DNA of 62,656 nucleotides from an uncultured Eudoraea sp. (GCF_947258925.1 NZ_CAMYKG010000024.1:1-62656); one strand, 5' to 3'. Counted from the first letter of the stretch, positions 30,289 through 39,907 are shown. The notes: generated from the letters alone by a model not told the origin. Numbers and translations: made by a program.

Positions 30289-31665
30289 ATGCAATCCGGA
30301 ACATTCAATATTAACAGGAGAAACTTCCTCAAAGGAGCTACTGCGGCGGCCATCCTATCATCTTTTGGAACATATGGGTTTGAACTTATGTACAGGGATA
30401 AGCCATGGCGTGTTGGACTTATTGGTGCCGGGTGGTATGGAACCAGCGATCTCTTTAAACTTATTCAGGTTACTAATGTTGAAGTCATCTCCATCTGTGA
30501 TGTTGACAGTAATTTTACAGCCGATGTGGCTAATCTGGTATCACAGCGACAAAAATCCGGCAAAAAGCCCAAAACATATTCCGATTACCGGGAAATGCTC
30601 GCAAAAGAAGGGTTGGAAATCGTATTAATTGGTTCCCCGGACCATTGGCATGCACTTCAATGCATTGATGCCCTGAAGGCAGGCGCCCATGTTTATGTTC
30701 AAAAGCCGATAAGTGTAGACGTAATTGAGGGAGAGGCCATGGTAGCCGCTGCCCGTAAATATAACAGGGTGGTCCAGGTAGGAACTCAGCGAAAGAGCAC
30801 ACCTCATCTTATTCATGCAAAACAAAATATAGTGGATACAGGGATGCTTGGGAAAATATCACATGTTGAAATGTGCTGTTATTTCCATATGCGTGCCAAT
30901 GGAAATCCGCCTCTACAGGCAGTCCCGGATTTTCTGGACTATGAAATGTGGACCGGGCCTGCACCTCTTAGACCATATGATGGATTGCCTCACAAAAGAT
31001 GGTGGCGGACTTTCATGGAATACGGCAATGGCATCATGGGTGATATGTGCGTTCATATGCTGGATACCGTTAGATGGATGCTAAATCTGGACTGGCCTAA
31101 CCGAATAAGTTCAACGGGTGGAATTTATGTTCAAAAGGACGGTAAATCAAATATTTCAGACACTCAATCCGCAATTTTTGAATACGACAACCTCAACTGT
31201 ATTTGGCAGCATAGAAGCTGGGGGGCACCGGACGATCCTGAATACCCATGGTCATTTAAATTATTTGGCGAAAAGGGAACCCTTACAGGTAGTACTATGC
31301 AATATGATTTTGTACCCTATGGTGATGGCAAACCATTGCATATGGATGTTGTGTATGAAAAGGAGAAATACCCGGAAGATTTGACTGAAAAAGATATTGA
31401 ACTAAATGCGGCACCGGCAACAAGGATACATATGCTCGATTTTCTGGCCGCTATTGATCAGGGGACCAAACCAATTTCAGATATACAGGAAGGGCACATT
31501 TCAACAGCAAGTTGTATCCTGGCCAATTTATCTATGGAAGTTCAAAGACCATTGATTTATGACCCTGAAAATCTGCTAATCGTAAATGATGAGGAAGCAA
31601 CAAAACTTTTGCAACGATCTTATAGAAGCCCGTGGGAACACCCTCATCCAAATCAGTTTATCTGA
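30289..31665 (+). CDS. Tat-exported Gfo/Idh/MocA-family oxidoreductase
   Basis: This 458-residue NAD(P)-dependent sugar oxidoreductase carries a twin-arginine signal (NRRNFLKGATAAA) and so should fold in the cytoplasm and work in the periplasm. The Rossmann motif is GLIGAGWYG near residue 43. The usual EKP catalytic motif reads VQKPIS near residue 140, keeping the lysine. GDMCVHMLDTVRWML near residue 250 carries the His/Asp pair. Exported members oxidise sugars or act as redox-neutral glycosidases (GH109 type). It sits at the left edge of the carbohydrate region, but its substrate cannot be read. Confidence 0.88.
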   Translation: MQSGTFNINRRNFLKGATAAAILSSFGTYGFELMYRDKPWRVGLIGAGWYGTSDLFKLIQVTNVEVISICDVDSNFTADVANLVSQRQKSGKKPKTYSDYREMLAKEGLEIVLIGSPDHWHALQCIDALKAGAHVYVQKPISVDVIEGEAMVAAARKYNRVVQVGTQRKSTPHLIHAKQNIVDTGMLGKISHVEMCCYFHMRANGNPPLQAVPDFLDYEMWTGPAPLRPYDGLPHKRWWRTFMEYGNGIMGDMCVHMLDTVRWMLNLDWPNRISSTGGIYVQKDGKSNISDTQSAIFEYDNLNCIWQHRSWGAPDDPEYPWSFKLFGEKGTLTGSTMQYDFVPYGDGKPLHMDVVYEKEKYPEDLTEKDIELNAAPATRIHMLDFLAAIDQGTKPISDIQEGHISTASCILANLSMEVQRPLIYDPENLLIVNDEEATKLLQRSYRSPWEHPHPNQFI

Positions 31666-31677
31666 AGATAACCAATT

Positions 31678-32622
31678 CTAAAATTGGAGTGTCCATTCAT
31701 ACAAATGTTGAGTCCACCTGCTGAGACCGGGGTTTTTTGTAGCTAGAGAAAAACCATGCCCGCCTTTCGGGTAAATATGAAGTTCTGCCGATACCTTTTT
31801 TTGGTTTAGAGCCTTATAGAACAAAAGACTGTTCTCAGGTGGTACCACACTGTCGTCAGACGCATGGAATAGTATTGTTGGCGGGGTATTCTCTGATACC
31901 TGAAGTTCATTTGAAAAGTACAGCATGCTTTCATCTTTCGGTTTATCTCCTAAAAGAGCGTTTTTAGAACCACTATGGGCTGATAAAGCAGTAAATGAAA
32001 TAACCGGATAAACCAAAGCCATGAAATCAGGCCGGGCACTCAATAAATCTGCACCATCGACATATTTATAAACCTCATCATCAAAATGAGTTCCAAGGGT
32101 GGAAGCCAGGTGTCCGCCCGCAGAAAATCCAATAACCCCTATCTTTTCATTATGAATGTTCCAGGTTTTCGCCATATAACGCACAAGCCTTATGGCCCTT
32201 TGTGCATCCTGTAAAGGAACATATTGATTATTTTCCAGGGAACCTGAAACAGGTAACCTGTACTTAACCACTATTCCGGCAATTCCTTTTGAATTCAAAA
32301 ATTTGGCAATATCACTCCCTTCCCAATCATATGCCAGTATTTGGTATCCGCCACCGGGAAAAATTAACATCGCCTTACCATTACTATTGGCTTCAGACGG
32401 CAAATACACCTCAATTTGTGGGAATTGCACATAACTTATTCTTTGGATAGCCCCCTCCTCCACTATTTCTTCTTCATCAGATTCAATGCGGTTCGGAACC
32501 GCATTTGAGGGCCAAAGCGGCAATATGGTATCCTGCGCAAAAAGATCATTCCCAAGAAGAAATGCGAGTATAATTAAAAATGTTATCCTAACTCCCAGCC
32601 TTGATTTTATTCGCTTCGCCAT
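31678..32622 (-). CDS. Secreted alpha/beta hydrolase (BD-FAE-like sugar esterase)
   Basis: This 314-residue enzyme has a signal peptide ending in LFAQD. Its alpha/beta-hydrolase core has the oxyanion loop IFPGGGYQ near residue 90, the nucleophile motif GFSAGGHLA (Ser about 168), the acid in HASDDSVVP and the histidine in YPKGGHGF near residue 290. This fits the BD-FAE/AXE family that removes acetyl or feruloyl groups from plant or algal polysaccharides. It lies 13 bases downstream of the D-Ala-D-Ala dipeptidase-like gene on the same strand. Confidence 0.87.
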   Translation of the reverse strand: MAKRIKSRLGVRITFLIILAFLLGNDLFAQDTILPLWPSNAVPNRIESDEEEIVEEGAIQRISYVQFPQIEVYLPSEANSNGKAMLIFPGGGYQILAYDWEGSDIAKFLNSKGIAGIVVKYRLPVSGSLENNQYVPLQDAQRAIRLVRYMAKTWNIHNEKIGVIGFSAGGHLASTLGTHFDDEVYKYVDGADLLSARPDFMALVYPVISFTALSAHSGSKNALLGDKPKDESMLYFSNELQVSENTPPTILFHASDDSVVPPENSLLFYKALNQKKVSAELHIYPKGGHGFSLATKNPGLSRWTQHLYEWTLQF

Positions 32623-32635
32623 TTTTGAAATTTAT

Positions 32636-33358
32636 CTAATTACAATCCCATTTAAAATCTGCAATGGGATCATTAGAAGCTTTATTGAGGTTATAGTGCC
32701 ACCATTCTGTCCTAACCGACCAAAAGCCATATTTTTCCATAGTACTTTTTAAAACTTTTCGATTGTTCAGGATTTCTTTCGGTAAATTCATATTGTCATG
32801 ATACGCCCTCTTACCAAAATAATCAAAGTCGGTTCCCATATCTAACTCCATTCCATCCAGGCTTATCAGGGTTATATCTACCGCACCTCCCCTATTGTGG
32901 ATAGAACCCTTATCAGGATTTGCCACATACTGAGGATTCGGGACAATTTCCCACATCTTGTACTGCACTGAATTAGGCCTGTAGCAATCAAAAAACTTAA
33001 TTTTATAACCTTGCTTCATAAAATCATTATTAGCCTTTATTAAGGCCCTGGCTGTCTTTACACGGGTATAACATTCGGCACAGTCATAAACTTTTGATTT
33101 TAAAAAATTGTTTGTGGTGGCGTATCTTATATCATATTCAAAATCTTTGCTATAGTCCGCCAAACGGACAAACGCAGTATCTGCCAGTCCAACTAAAGTC
33201 TTAACCGGATTTTCAATAGGCGCTACTTCTATTTCTTTGATCGTATCAACAGCCACCGAATCGGTGCTCGATTCCTTTATTTTTTCCTGCTCCGGTTTGC
33301 TCTTGCAAGCAATGGAGAGAAGGATTAAACCCAATATTATGATTCTTTTCAAAGGCAA
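32636..33358 (-). CDS. VanX/DdpX-like D-alanyl-D-alanine dipeptidase (M15D)
   Basis: This is a 240-residue lipoprotein (lipobox LSIAC, Cys about 18) with an M15D zinc peptidase domain. The metal ligands are in SIHNRGGAVDI (His and Asp near residues 150-157) and in EWWHYNL near residue 218. RYATTNNFLKSKVYD is the family's N-terminal motif. It should hydrolyse D-Ala-D-Ala in the periplasm, for peptidoglycan recycling rather than vancomycin resistance: no vanHA-type genes are present. Confidence 0.9.
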   Translation of the reverse strand: MPLKRIIILGLILLSIACKSKPEQEKIKESSTDSVAVDTIKEIEVAPIENPVKTLVGLADTAFVRLADYSKDFEYDIRYATTNNFLKSKVYDCAECYTRVKTARALIKANNDFMKQGYKIKFFDCYRPNSVQYKMWEIVPNPQYVANPDKGSIHNRGGAVDITLISLDGMELDMGTDFDYFGKRAYHDNMNLPKEILNNRKVLKSTMEKYGFWSVRTEWWHYNLNKASNDPIADFKWDCN

Positions 33359-33581
33359 ACCTGATTAATTCTTTGTTAAAAAACGAAGTTAGAAAAATTT
33401 TAAAAACACCTATGTTTAGTACTGCACTTTTCTTTAATCCTTATTTATAATCCCAATCATATTAAAAACATGTTACAGCATTTTAATAGTAGTAATAGTG
33501 ATAAAAATCAAATTGGTTTATGATACAATTTTGTCAGACATCCTTTTGATTTTTACAGAACTTTATAAGGAATACATTCCT

Positions 33582-33821
33582 ATGTCAAAAAAATAAAATA
33601 TTACGGACGATAGCCCGGGCAAGGGAATTGAAAATATCAGGAGTTTTATTGAGAGGGCCATTAAGGATAGAACAAATATAAAATGGTTTTTCAGAGTTAA
33701 TAAAGAAGGCGTACCTTATGACAATGAAAATAAGGTCGGTCCCTGGAAATGTCCTTACCATAACAGCAGGGCATGCATTCAAATTATAAACCTATATGAA
33801 GATAATGCCGTTTGTTCATAG
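33582..33821 (+). pseudogene. C-terminal relic of a cellobiose 2-epimerase/AGE-family gene
   Basis: The plus-strand frame from 33597 to the TAG at 33819-33821 is open for 74 codons and reads through WFFRVNKEGVPYDNE and then KVGPWKCPYHNSRACIQII. This second motif is the C-terminal signature of cellobiose 2-epimerases, where the His of PYHN is catalytic. An ATG at 33582 in the same frame is followed by a TAA at 33594, and the other 300 or so residues of the family are missing. This is therefore a decayed gene. It overlaps the first codons of the frame used by the GH130 gene downstream. Epimerases of this family work with GH130 phosphorylases in mannan degradation, which fits the neighbour. Confidence 0.7.
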
Positions 33822-33846
33822 TCTTCTAAAAATGATCTCAACACCT

Positions 33847-34938
33847 ATGAAAAATAATTTTGTTTTATTCTGCATTACATTAATTTCCATTGGGAACCTT
33901 TGGGGGCAATCAGAATGGTTACTGGGGTTCGAGAAACCTCTACAGAATCCTATCATGAGATCAGATTCTACCTATTTGTTTAATTGCCCCATGGAAAAAA
34001 GAATAGTTAACTGGCAAAAAGCCGATGTTTTCAATCCTGGGGCCATAGTAAGAAAGGACACCGTATTTATGCTCTTTAGGGCAGAAGATAATCCCGATGC
34101 GATTTTGGGAGAAAGAACTTCGCGTATAGGCCTCGCCTATAGTACTGATGGTCTTAACTTTACTAAAGAAGCTAAACCAGTTTTATACCCACAGGAAGAC
34201 GGGTTTCAAAAATGGGATTATCCGGGAGGTGTTGAAGATCCAAGAGTGGTAGAAATGCCGGATGGGAGCTATATTATGCTTTATACCAGTTGGAATAACG
34301 ATGTAGCCAGACTCTCAAGTGCCTCTTCACGAGATTTAAGAAATTGGACCAAGCACGGACCGGTTTTTGAAAAATTTCAAAAAGGAAAATTTCTTAATAT
34401 CTGGAGTAAATCAGGATCCATGGTTACCGAACTAGTTAATGGCCGTTTGGTTGCAAAGAAAGTAAACGGTAAATTTTTGATGTATTGGGGAGAATTATTT
34501 GTCAATTTAGCACAATCCGAAGATGGAATAGATTGGGAACCCTATTTGGATGAAAATGGGGAATTATTGCACGTGTTTAAACCTACTTCCGGTGAATTTG
34601 ACAGTCATTTGACAGAACCCGGACCACCGGCAATCTATACTGAAAAAGGAATACTGCTGCTTTATAATGGAAAAAACCTCAGCGGATCAGGAGCGAGCAC
34701 CAAAGTTGCGGAGGGTACCTATTGTGGCGGTCAGGTTCTTTTCGACAAAAAAGATCCTTCAAAATTTAAAAGCAGACTTTCGGAACCGTTCATATGCCCC
34801 GATCTGCCTCATGAAATAAGCGGCCAATATAAAGCAGGGACCACTTTTATTGAGGGGTTGGTATTTTTTAAAAATAAATGGATCCTTTATTATGGTACAG
34901 CAGACTCAATGGTTGGAGTGGCCATAAAATCTGAATAA
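33847..34938 (+). CDS. Secreted GH130-family glycosidase or phosphorylase
   Basis: This 363-residue five-bladed beta-propeller enzyme has a signal peptide starting at ATG 33847 (MKNNFVLFCITLISIG, ending LWGQ). In-frame upstream starts would add residues that do not look like a leader. NPGAIVRKDTVFMLFRAED and PGGVEDPRV (near residue 128) are GH130 signatures that hold the catalytic Asp. GH130 enzymes are beta-mannoside phosphorylases or beta-mannosidases. Export to the periplasm, where free phosphate is limited, favours hydrolysis, but this is inference. The sulfatase gene starts on the base after its stop codon. Confidence 0.88.
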   Translation: MKNNFVLFCITLISIGNLWGQSEWLLGFEKPLQNPIMRSDSTYLFNCPMEKRIVNWQKADVFNPGAIVRKDTVFMLFRAEDNPDAILGERTSRIGLAYSTDGLNFTKEAKPVLYPQEDGFQKWDYPGGVEDPRVVEMPDGSYIMLYTSWNNDVARLSSASSRDLRNWTKHGPVFEKFQKGKFLNIWSKSGSMVTELVNGRLVAKKVNGKFLMYWGELFVNLAQSEDGIDWEPYLDENGELLHVFKPTSGEFDSHLTEPGPPAIYTEKGILLLYNGKNLSGSGASTKVAEGTYCGGQVLFDKKDPSKFKSRLSEPFICPDLPHEISGQYKAGTTFIEGLVFFKNKWILYYGTADSMVGVAIKSE

Positions 34939-36702
34939 ATGAGACCTTATTTAAAATTCCTGCTATGCTTTCTTCTCCTGGGGTGTGCAAATAATACAGA
35001 TCCTATAAAAGAGGATTTTAAACCCAATATTATCCTCATTGTGACCGACGATCAGGGATGGGGGGATTTAAGTTTTAACGGGAATTCAAATTTACAAACC
35101 CCAAATCTGGATAATCTTGCTAAAAATGGTGTGTCCTTTGAAAATTTCTACGTCCAACCCGTTTGTTCACCAACAAGGGCTGAAATTCTTTGTGGGAGGC
35201 AATTCCGGCGGCTTGGAGTTTATGCCACTTCTGCCGGCGGCGAAAGGCTGAATCTGGGAGAAACCACCCTTGCCGAAGTATTTAAAAAGGCCGGTTATAA
35301 AACCGCGGCCTATGGTAAATGGCATAGTGGAATGCAAGCCCCGTACCATCCAAATTCAAGGGGGTTTGATGATTTTTATGGTTTTGCTTCGGGGCATTGG
35401 GGAAATTACTTTGATCCGTTGCTGGAGCATAACGGTAAACTGGTCAAAGGAAATGGATTTATTGTAGATGAGCTTACGGATAAAGGCCTGGATTTTATTA
35501 GCAAAAACCGGGAAAGGCCATTTTTACTCTATTTACCTTACAATACCCCACATAGCCCGATGCAGGTGCCGGATAAGTATTGGAATAAATTTCAGAACAG
35601 GCAATTATCCAAAAAACACACAGACACTACCCTGGAAGACATTAGCTTTACAAAGGCAGCCCTGGCGATGATTGAGAATATTGATAACAATGTAGGAAGG
35701 ATCACAAACAAATTGAAAGAGCTGAATTTAGAAGAGAATACCATTCTGGTATATCTATCGGACAACGGTCCTAATGGTTGGCGATGGAATGCTGGGATGC
35801 GTGGTAAAAAAGGCTCTACCGATGAAGGTGGTGTTCGAAGCCCATTGTTTATCAGTTGGAAAAATACAATCCCCGGGTCAAAAAGTATTACTCAAATTGC
35901 CAGTGCTATAGACATACTGCCTACTTTGGCCGGGCTGGCAGATATTGAGATAAAAACGATTAACCCCCTGGATGGAACCAATCTGGAACCCCTCATATTT
36001 GAAGAAAATCCTATTTGGAAACCCCGTTATATCTATAATAATTGGAATCAAAAAACCAGTGTGAGGTCACAGGATTTTCGTTTGGATGATAAGAACCGCC
36101 TCTATCATATTCCTACTGATATTGGTCAAACACGCGATGTGTCCAAAGAATATCCCGATGACTATAATAGCTTGCTAAGAGCAAAAGAACTTTGGTTAAA
36201 AGAATTACCAATCCCAACAACAGAAATTAGACCATTTACCATAGGGCATCCATCTATGAATACTACCCAACTTCCTGCCCGCGATGGCATTTCTCATGGC
36301 GGCATTGAACGCAGTAACAAATACCCCAATTGTTCCTTTTTTACCAATTGGAAAAGTCCTGAAGATTACATTAGCTGGGATGTAGATGTATTGACAGAAG
36401 GTTCTTATGAGGTTATCCTTTACTATAGCTGTGCCAAAAAAAATGTTGGTGCAACTATACTAGTTGAATTGGATTCAAATAGCCTGAGTAAAAAAATAAC
36501 AGAATTTCATGACCCTCCGATTACCGGCATGGAAAATGACAGGATTCCACGAATTGAATCCTATATAAAAGATTTTAAACCCCTGTCAATGGGGATTATA
36601 AAACTACAAAAAGGACGAGGAAAACTCAAGCTAAGGGCTTCGCAAATACCGGGTGAAGGGGCCATAGATTTTCGATTGTTATTATTTGAAAAACGTTCTT
36701 AG
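34939..36702 (+). CDS. Type I sulfatase lipoprotein with extra C-terminal domain
   Basis: This 587-residue arylsulfatase-family enzyme removes sulfate esters after its active-site Cys is converted to formylglycine. A lipobox (LLLGC) anchors it to a membrane. The metal site starts with VTDDQGWGDLSF, the modification motif is CSPTR with Cys76, and YGKWHSG and YLSDNGPNG complete the active site. Residues about 450-587 are an added beta-rich domain (ISWDVDVLTEGSYEVILYYS) that resembles a carbohydrate-binding module. It is translated directly after the GH130 gene. The sulfated substrate is unknown. Confidence 0.92.
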   Translation: MRPYLKFLLCFLLLGCANNTDPIKEDFKPNIILIVTDDQGWGDLSFNGNSNLQTPNLDNLAKNGVSFENFYVQPVCSPTRAEILCGRQFRRLGVYATSAGGERLNLGETTLAEVFKKAGYKTAAYGKWHSGMQAPYHPNSRGFDDFYGFASGHWGNYFDPLLEHNGKLVKGNGFIVDELTDKGLDFISKNRERPFLLYLPYNTPHSPMQVPDKYWNKFQNRQLSKKHTDTTLEDISFTKAALAMIENIDNNVGRITNKLKELNLEENTILVYLSDNGPNGWRWNAGMRGKKGSTDEGGVRSPLFISWKNTIPGSKSITQIASAIDILPTLAGLADIEIKTINPLDGTNLEPLIFEENPIWKPRYIYNNWNQKTSVRSQDFRLDDKNRLYHIPTDIGQTRDVSKEYPDDYNSLLRAKELWLKELPIPTTEIRPFTIGHPSMNTTQLPARDGISHGGIERSNKYPNCSFFTNWKSPEDYISWDVDVLTEGSYEVILYYSCAKKNVGATILVELDSNSLSKKITEFHDPPITGMENDRIPRIESYIKDFKPLSMGIIKLQKGRGKLKLRASQIPGEGAIDFRLLLFEKRS

Positions 36703-36705
36703 ACC

Positions 36706-38337
36706 TTAATCCGTATTGTATATAAACTCCTCGCTGTCTGAATAACCGATCCGAACCGCCTTTGCCACAAATGAGATATTACTGCTCAATGGTTCTATAA
36801 AGATTTTCCAACTTGTAGCACCGGGCTCCTTCCATACAATGGTAGCATCTGATTTATTTGATATCAAATGAATATTTTTCCCTTTTTCAAGCATTTGAAG
36901 CGGTTCTAACCGGGGTGCTTCACCTTTTGGAAACCACATAGAGAGCAATTCTTTTTCAGGATATCTTCCGAGGTCGTTGGTTTCATCCATCCAATTGGTA
37001 AGGACCTTTCTCAAATGAATTAAGGTATCATTCAGCTGTACTTTTTCAGAAAGGTTTTCGAGTTCGTAGGGGTCACTTTCCAAATCATATAATTCTTCCG
37101 CTGGTTTGGGTGTTCTAAACCATAGCGAAGGAATAGAATCCAATTTTCCTGTAGCTTGCAAGGACATCATATTCTGCATCATGGGCATCTGCTCGCGATA
37201 TTTAACGGGGAGCGCATTTGATATAGCAGTATTAAAATTTCTTATATACTTATATCTTTTGGTTCGAACCGAGCGCAATTTATCATACATTCCGTCAAAC
37301 CGGTCTGATGAAGAAAAAACATATTTTCTTACCGTACTATCGCTGAAAACCCCGAACTGCGCTTTTCCCTGCATCACGGCTGGAGGTTCTATTCCTGCCC
37401 ATGAGAGAAGGGTAGGCGCAAAATCAATAAAACTTATTAAACGGTTGTCATAATCACCTTTATCTGAATTCCCCTGCATTTTAATAACCAATGGAATTTT
37501 AGTTCCTGTATCATATAAAGCCCTTTTATGCCTGGGGAATGGCCCACCATGATCACCATAAAAAAAGATGATGCTATTTTCATAAAGTCCGTCTTCTTTT
37601 AATCGGTCAATTATTTCCCCCACTTGTTCATCCATGCGCTTTAAGTTGGAATAATTCACGGCTAAATCATGACGGATAACAGCATTATCGGGAAAATAAG
37701 GCGGAACAGTAACAGAATCCGGGGAAACAAACAGTTCTTTTTCTCCCTGCTTCCATATTCCGGATTCATGGCAAACATTGAAATTAAAAACGGAAAAAAA
37801 AGGAGTATCCTCCGGCCTGTTTCGCCAGTGGGCACCGGAATTACTTTCATCCCAACCGGAATCCGGCGCTCTAAAATTGTAATCTTCTTTTGCGTTATTG
37901 GTGCAATAATACCCTTCTTTTCTCAAGTATTCCGTAAACATTTTAACACCATCCGGAACAAGGGGTGAATAACTGGGTATTCCTATTTCCGGCTGGTTCT
38001 CTTTGGCATATGCGTTATATGTGCGCATATTATGCGTGCCTAAAGAAGTTGGGTACATGCCTGTTATTATTGCACTTCTTGCCGGAGCACATACGGGAAC
38101 CGGTGAAAAAGCGTTGTTGAATACAACACCATCATGAGAAAGAGACTCAATATTCGGTAACGGGATTGTACTATCCCCGTACATCGGAAAAAATTCGGGC
38201 GACTGATCCTCGGCGACCAACCATATTATATTAGGCTTTTCTGCTTTCTTTACTTTAATATCATTATGACCACATCCTATTGCCAAAGTCAACAAAATGA
38301 GGCAACCACAGCTAAGAAATGACCTGTTAAATATCAA
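36706..38337 (-). CDS. Type I sulfatase lipoprotein with chitobiase-like C-terminus
   Basis: This is a 543-residue sulfatase with a lipobox (LAIGC) and the modification motif CAPAR (Cys about 83). IIWLVAEDQSPEFFPMYGD holds the first metal ligands and FFYGDHGGPFPRHK the later ones. The last 65 residues resemble the chitobiase/beta-hexosaminidase C-terminal domain. The start is read as TTG 38337: its codon overlaps the upstream stop codon as TTGA, and the lipoprotein leader follows directly. A longer in-frame start at 38391 would add an unlikely basic stretch. It is the last gene of the GMC oxidoreductase operon. Confidence 0.9.
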   Translation of the reverse strand: MIFNRSFLSCGCLILLTLAIGCGHNDIKVKKAEKPNIIWLVAEDQSPEFFPMYGDSTIPLPNIESLSHDGVVFNNAFSPVPVCAPARSAIITGMYPTSLGTHNMRTYNAYAKENQPEIGIPSYSPLVPDGVKMFTEYLRKEGYYCTNNAKEDYNFRAPDSGWDESNSGAHWRNRPEDTPFFSVFNFNVCHESGIWKQGEKELFVSPDSVTVPPYFPDNAVIRHDLAVNYSNLKRMDEQVGEIIDRLKEDGLYENSIIFFYGDHGGPFPRHKRALYDTGTKIPLVIKMQGNSDKGDYDNRLISFIDFAPTLLSWAGIEPPAVMQGKAQFGVFSDSTVRKYVFSSSDRFDGMYDKLRSVRTKRYKYIRNFNTAISNALPVKYREQMPMMQNMMSLQATGKLDSIPSLWFRTPKPAEELYDLESDPYELENLSEKVQLNDTLIHLRKVLTNWMDETNDLGRYPEKELLSMWFPKGEAPRLEPLQMLEKGKNIHLISNKSDATIVWKEPGATSWKIFIEPLSSNISFVAKAVRIGYSDSEEFIYNTD

Positions 38338-39173
38338 AGTTTCTCCAGAAATTTTAAACTTTGCGGAACCTGCTCTACCACCCTGGAACATTCATCTTCT
38401 ATAAACATATATTTGACTACGCCCAGTTCTTTGGAACGCTTAACTACACCGGCAATATCTACCTGTCCTGTTCCCAGCACAACATTGGTTTCTACGTCCT
38501 CGTGGCCTGTATCGTTCCCTTTAACCCCATGCTCCATATCTTTAAGATGTAACAGAACAAATTTATCAGGATATCGGTTCAATAGCGCCAATGGATCTTC
38601 TCCACCATGATGCACCCAATACACATCCATTTCAAAGGCAAAATCTCTGGCATTCTTGGCCATATAGTCAAATAGAGTACCATCTTCATAGGGTCTGAAT
38701 TCATATCCATGCGCATGGTATGCCAGTGTGATACCTTCTTCTTTCAACTTTTTTCCTGCATTGTTAAAAACTTCAGTAGCTTCCTTCGTTTTAGCAATAT
38801 CGAAAGTATTTCCATCATGTGGGATCCAGGCACACATTACAAAGTTTGCATCAAAATCTTTGGCATTTTTAATGACCTTATCCACATCGTTTTTAAGATC
38901 TTCATAACCCGCTCCTACGCTAACCATATCAAGATTATTCTTCTTTAACAGGCCTTTATATTCCTCCAATGGAAGACCATAGCTGCCACCGCCTTCAATC
39001 TTGGTAATGCCCCATTCATTAATTAGTTTCAATGTCCCGGGGACATCGGTTTTAAACTGATTACGAAGGCTATACAATTGTATTCCTACTTCCTGAGCAT
39101 TACTTTGAAAGATGCCGAAAACAAAGCATAAAAGTGCCGTGCCAAAAATTAAAAAGTTGTTTCTTTTCTTCAT
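38334..39173 (-). CDS. Exported TIM-barrel sugar isomerase/epimerase-like protein
   Basis: This 279-residue protein has a signal peptide ending in SNAQ and an AP-endonuclease 2-type TIM barrel (xylose isomerase-like). Metal ligands are suggested by Glu in ITKIEGGGSYG, His in LAYHAHGYEF, Asp/His in MDVYWVHHGGED and HLKDMEHG, and Glu in MFIEDECS. Exported members of this family appear in periplasmic glycoside pathways, for instance as 3-keto-glycoside lyases or hydrolases. This role is inferred from the neighbouring oxidoreductase genes, not from a specific motif. It starts 14 bases after the gluconate-dehydrogenase subunit-like gene. Confidence 0.87.
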   Translation of the reverse strand: MKKRNNFLIFGTALLCFVFGIFQSNAQEVGIQLYSLRNQFKTDVPGTLKLINEWGITKIEGGGSYGLPLEEYKGLLKKNNLDMVSVGAGYEDLKNDVDKVIKNAKDFDANFVMCAWIPHDGNTFDIAKTKEATEVFNNAGKKLKEEGITLAYHAHGYEFRPYEDGTLFDYMAKNARDFAFEMDVYWVHHGGEDPLALLNRYPDKFVLLHLKDMEHGVKGNDTGHEDVETNVVLGTGQVDIAGVVKRSKELGVVKYMFIEDECSRVVEQVPQSLKFLEKL

Positions 39174-39187
39174 GATATTAATTTTAG

Positions 39188-39904
39188 TTATGTCAATAAA
39201 TTTCCTTCATCATCCCATTCCGCGATAATTCCCCGCTTGCTCTGATCTACACATTTTGCCAGCCATTCCTCATCATATGCCAATCCGTGTTGCTCCAATA
39301 CATCTTCCGGAACCCCATCCCAAACATTAGGCATGTTTCCTTTATATCCAAGGTCTTCAATTCCAATCCTGGAAGTGTAATAGCCCGTTAGGGTTAGATT
39401 TCTCATTAAAGAGAAAAACTGTATCTCTAAAGGTTGTTCAGCCAAAGGGATTTCCGCATCGTAATATGCAATTAAGTCAAGTATTTGTTTTTGCTGCTCC
39501 TCGGTAACCGACTTAAATTCACTTCCATATTCTGTATTGCTTTTATGATCCAGCCACATAAGGCCTCCGCGCAGATTAGTTTGCAGTTCAGGTACATCCT
39601 TGGCCATAAACTCAATGAAATCGGGCACACCAGCATCGGTTGCTCCCCCAAATTTATCATTTGGAGGCAGTATAAGGTTGCTTAGGACAGCAATGGTGCC
39701 CAATTCATGTTCATTAAAAAACTGCTCAGAATTGATCTTATCTATCAGTTCTTTTTCCTCTGGTGTTCTTCCAAAGAAATTTTCGTCTGATGTAATCGCA
39801 GCTATTTCCTCTGTACTTGCCGATTCTGGTTTACAACCATGAACAACGAGTCCTCCGGCAACAGTTCCCAGCAAGATTGATTTTATACTCTTCCTTCTAT
39901 CCAT
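39188..39904 (-). CDS. Gluconate 2-dehydrogenase subunit 3-family protein
   Basis: This 238-residue small subunit has an N-terminal Tat-like or lipoprotein-like leader (DRRKSIKSILLGTVAGG followed by a Cys in VVHGC). The main body matches the gluconate_2-dh3 family, with NEHELGTIAVLSNLILPPND near residue 65 and a C-terminal tail beginning at NVWDGVPEDVLEQHG. Such subunits carry the large flavoprotein subunit across the membrane and stabilise it. The flavoprotein gene ends 3 bases upstream, so they form one complex. Confidence 0.9.
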   Translation of the reverse strand: MDRRKSIKSILLGTVAGGLVVHGCKPESASTEEIAAITSDENFFGRTPEEKELIDKINSEQFFNEHELGTIAVLSNLILPPNDKFGGATDAGVPDFIEFMAKDVPELQTNLRGGLMWLDHKSNTEYGSEFKSVTEEQQKQILDLIAYYDAEIPLAEQPLEIQFFSLMRNLTLTGYYTSRIGIEDLGYKGNMPNVWDGVPEDVLEQHGLAYDEEWLAKCVDQSKRGIIAEWDDEGNLLT

Positions 39905-39907
39905 TTT

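Noticed and set aside
32636..33358. VanX-like gene as a vancomycin resistance gene
   Set aside because: It is an exported lipoprotein without vanH, vanA or regulator genes; a wall-recycling role is more likely.
33585..33782. Minus-strand 65-codon frame before the GH130 gene
   Set aside because: The plus strand of the same bases gives a clear epimerase-family C-terminus, so the minus-strand frame is a shadow.
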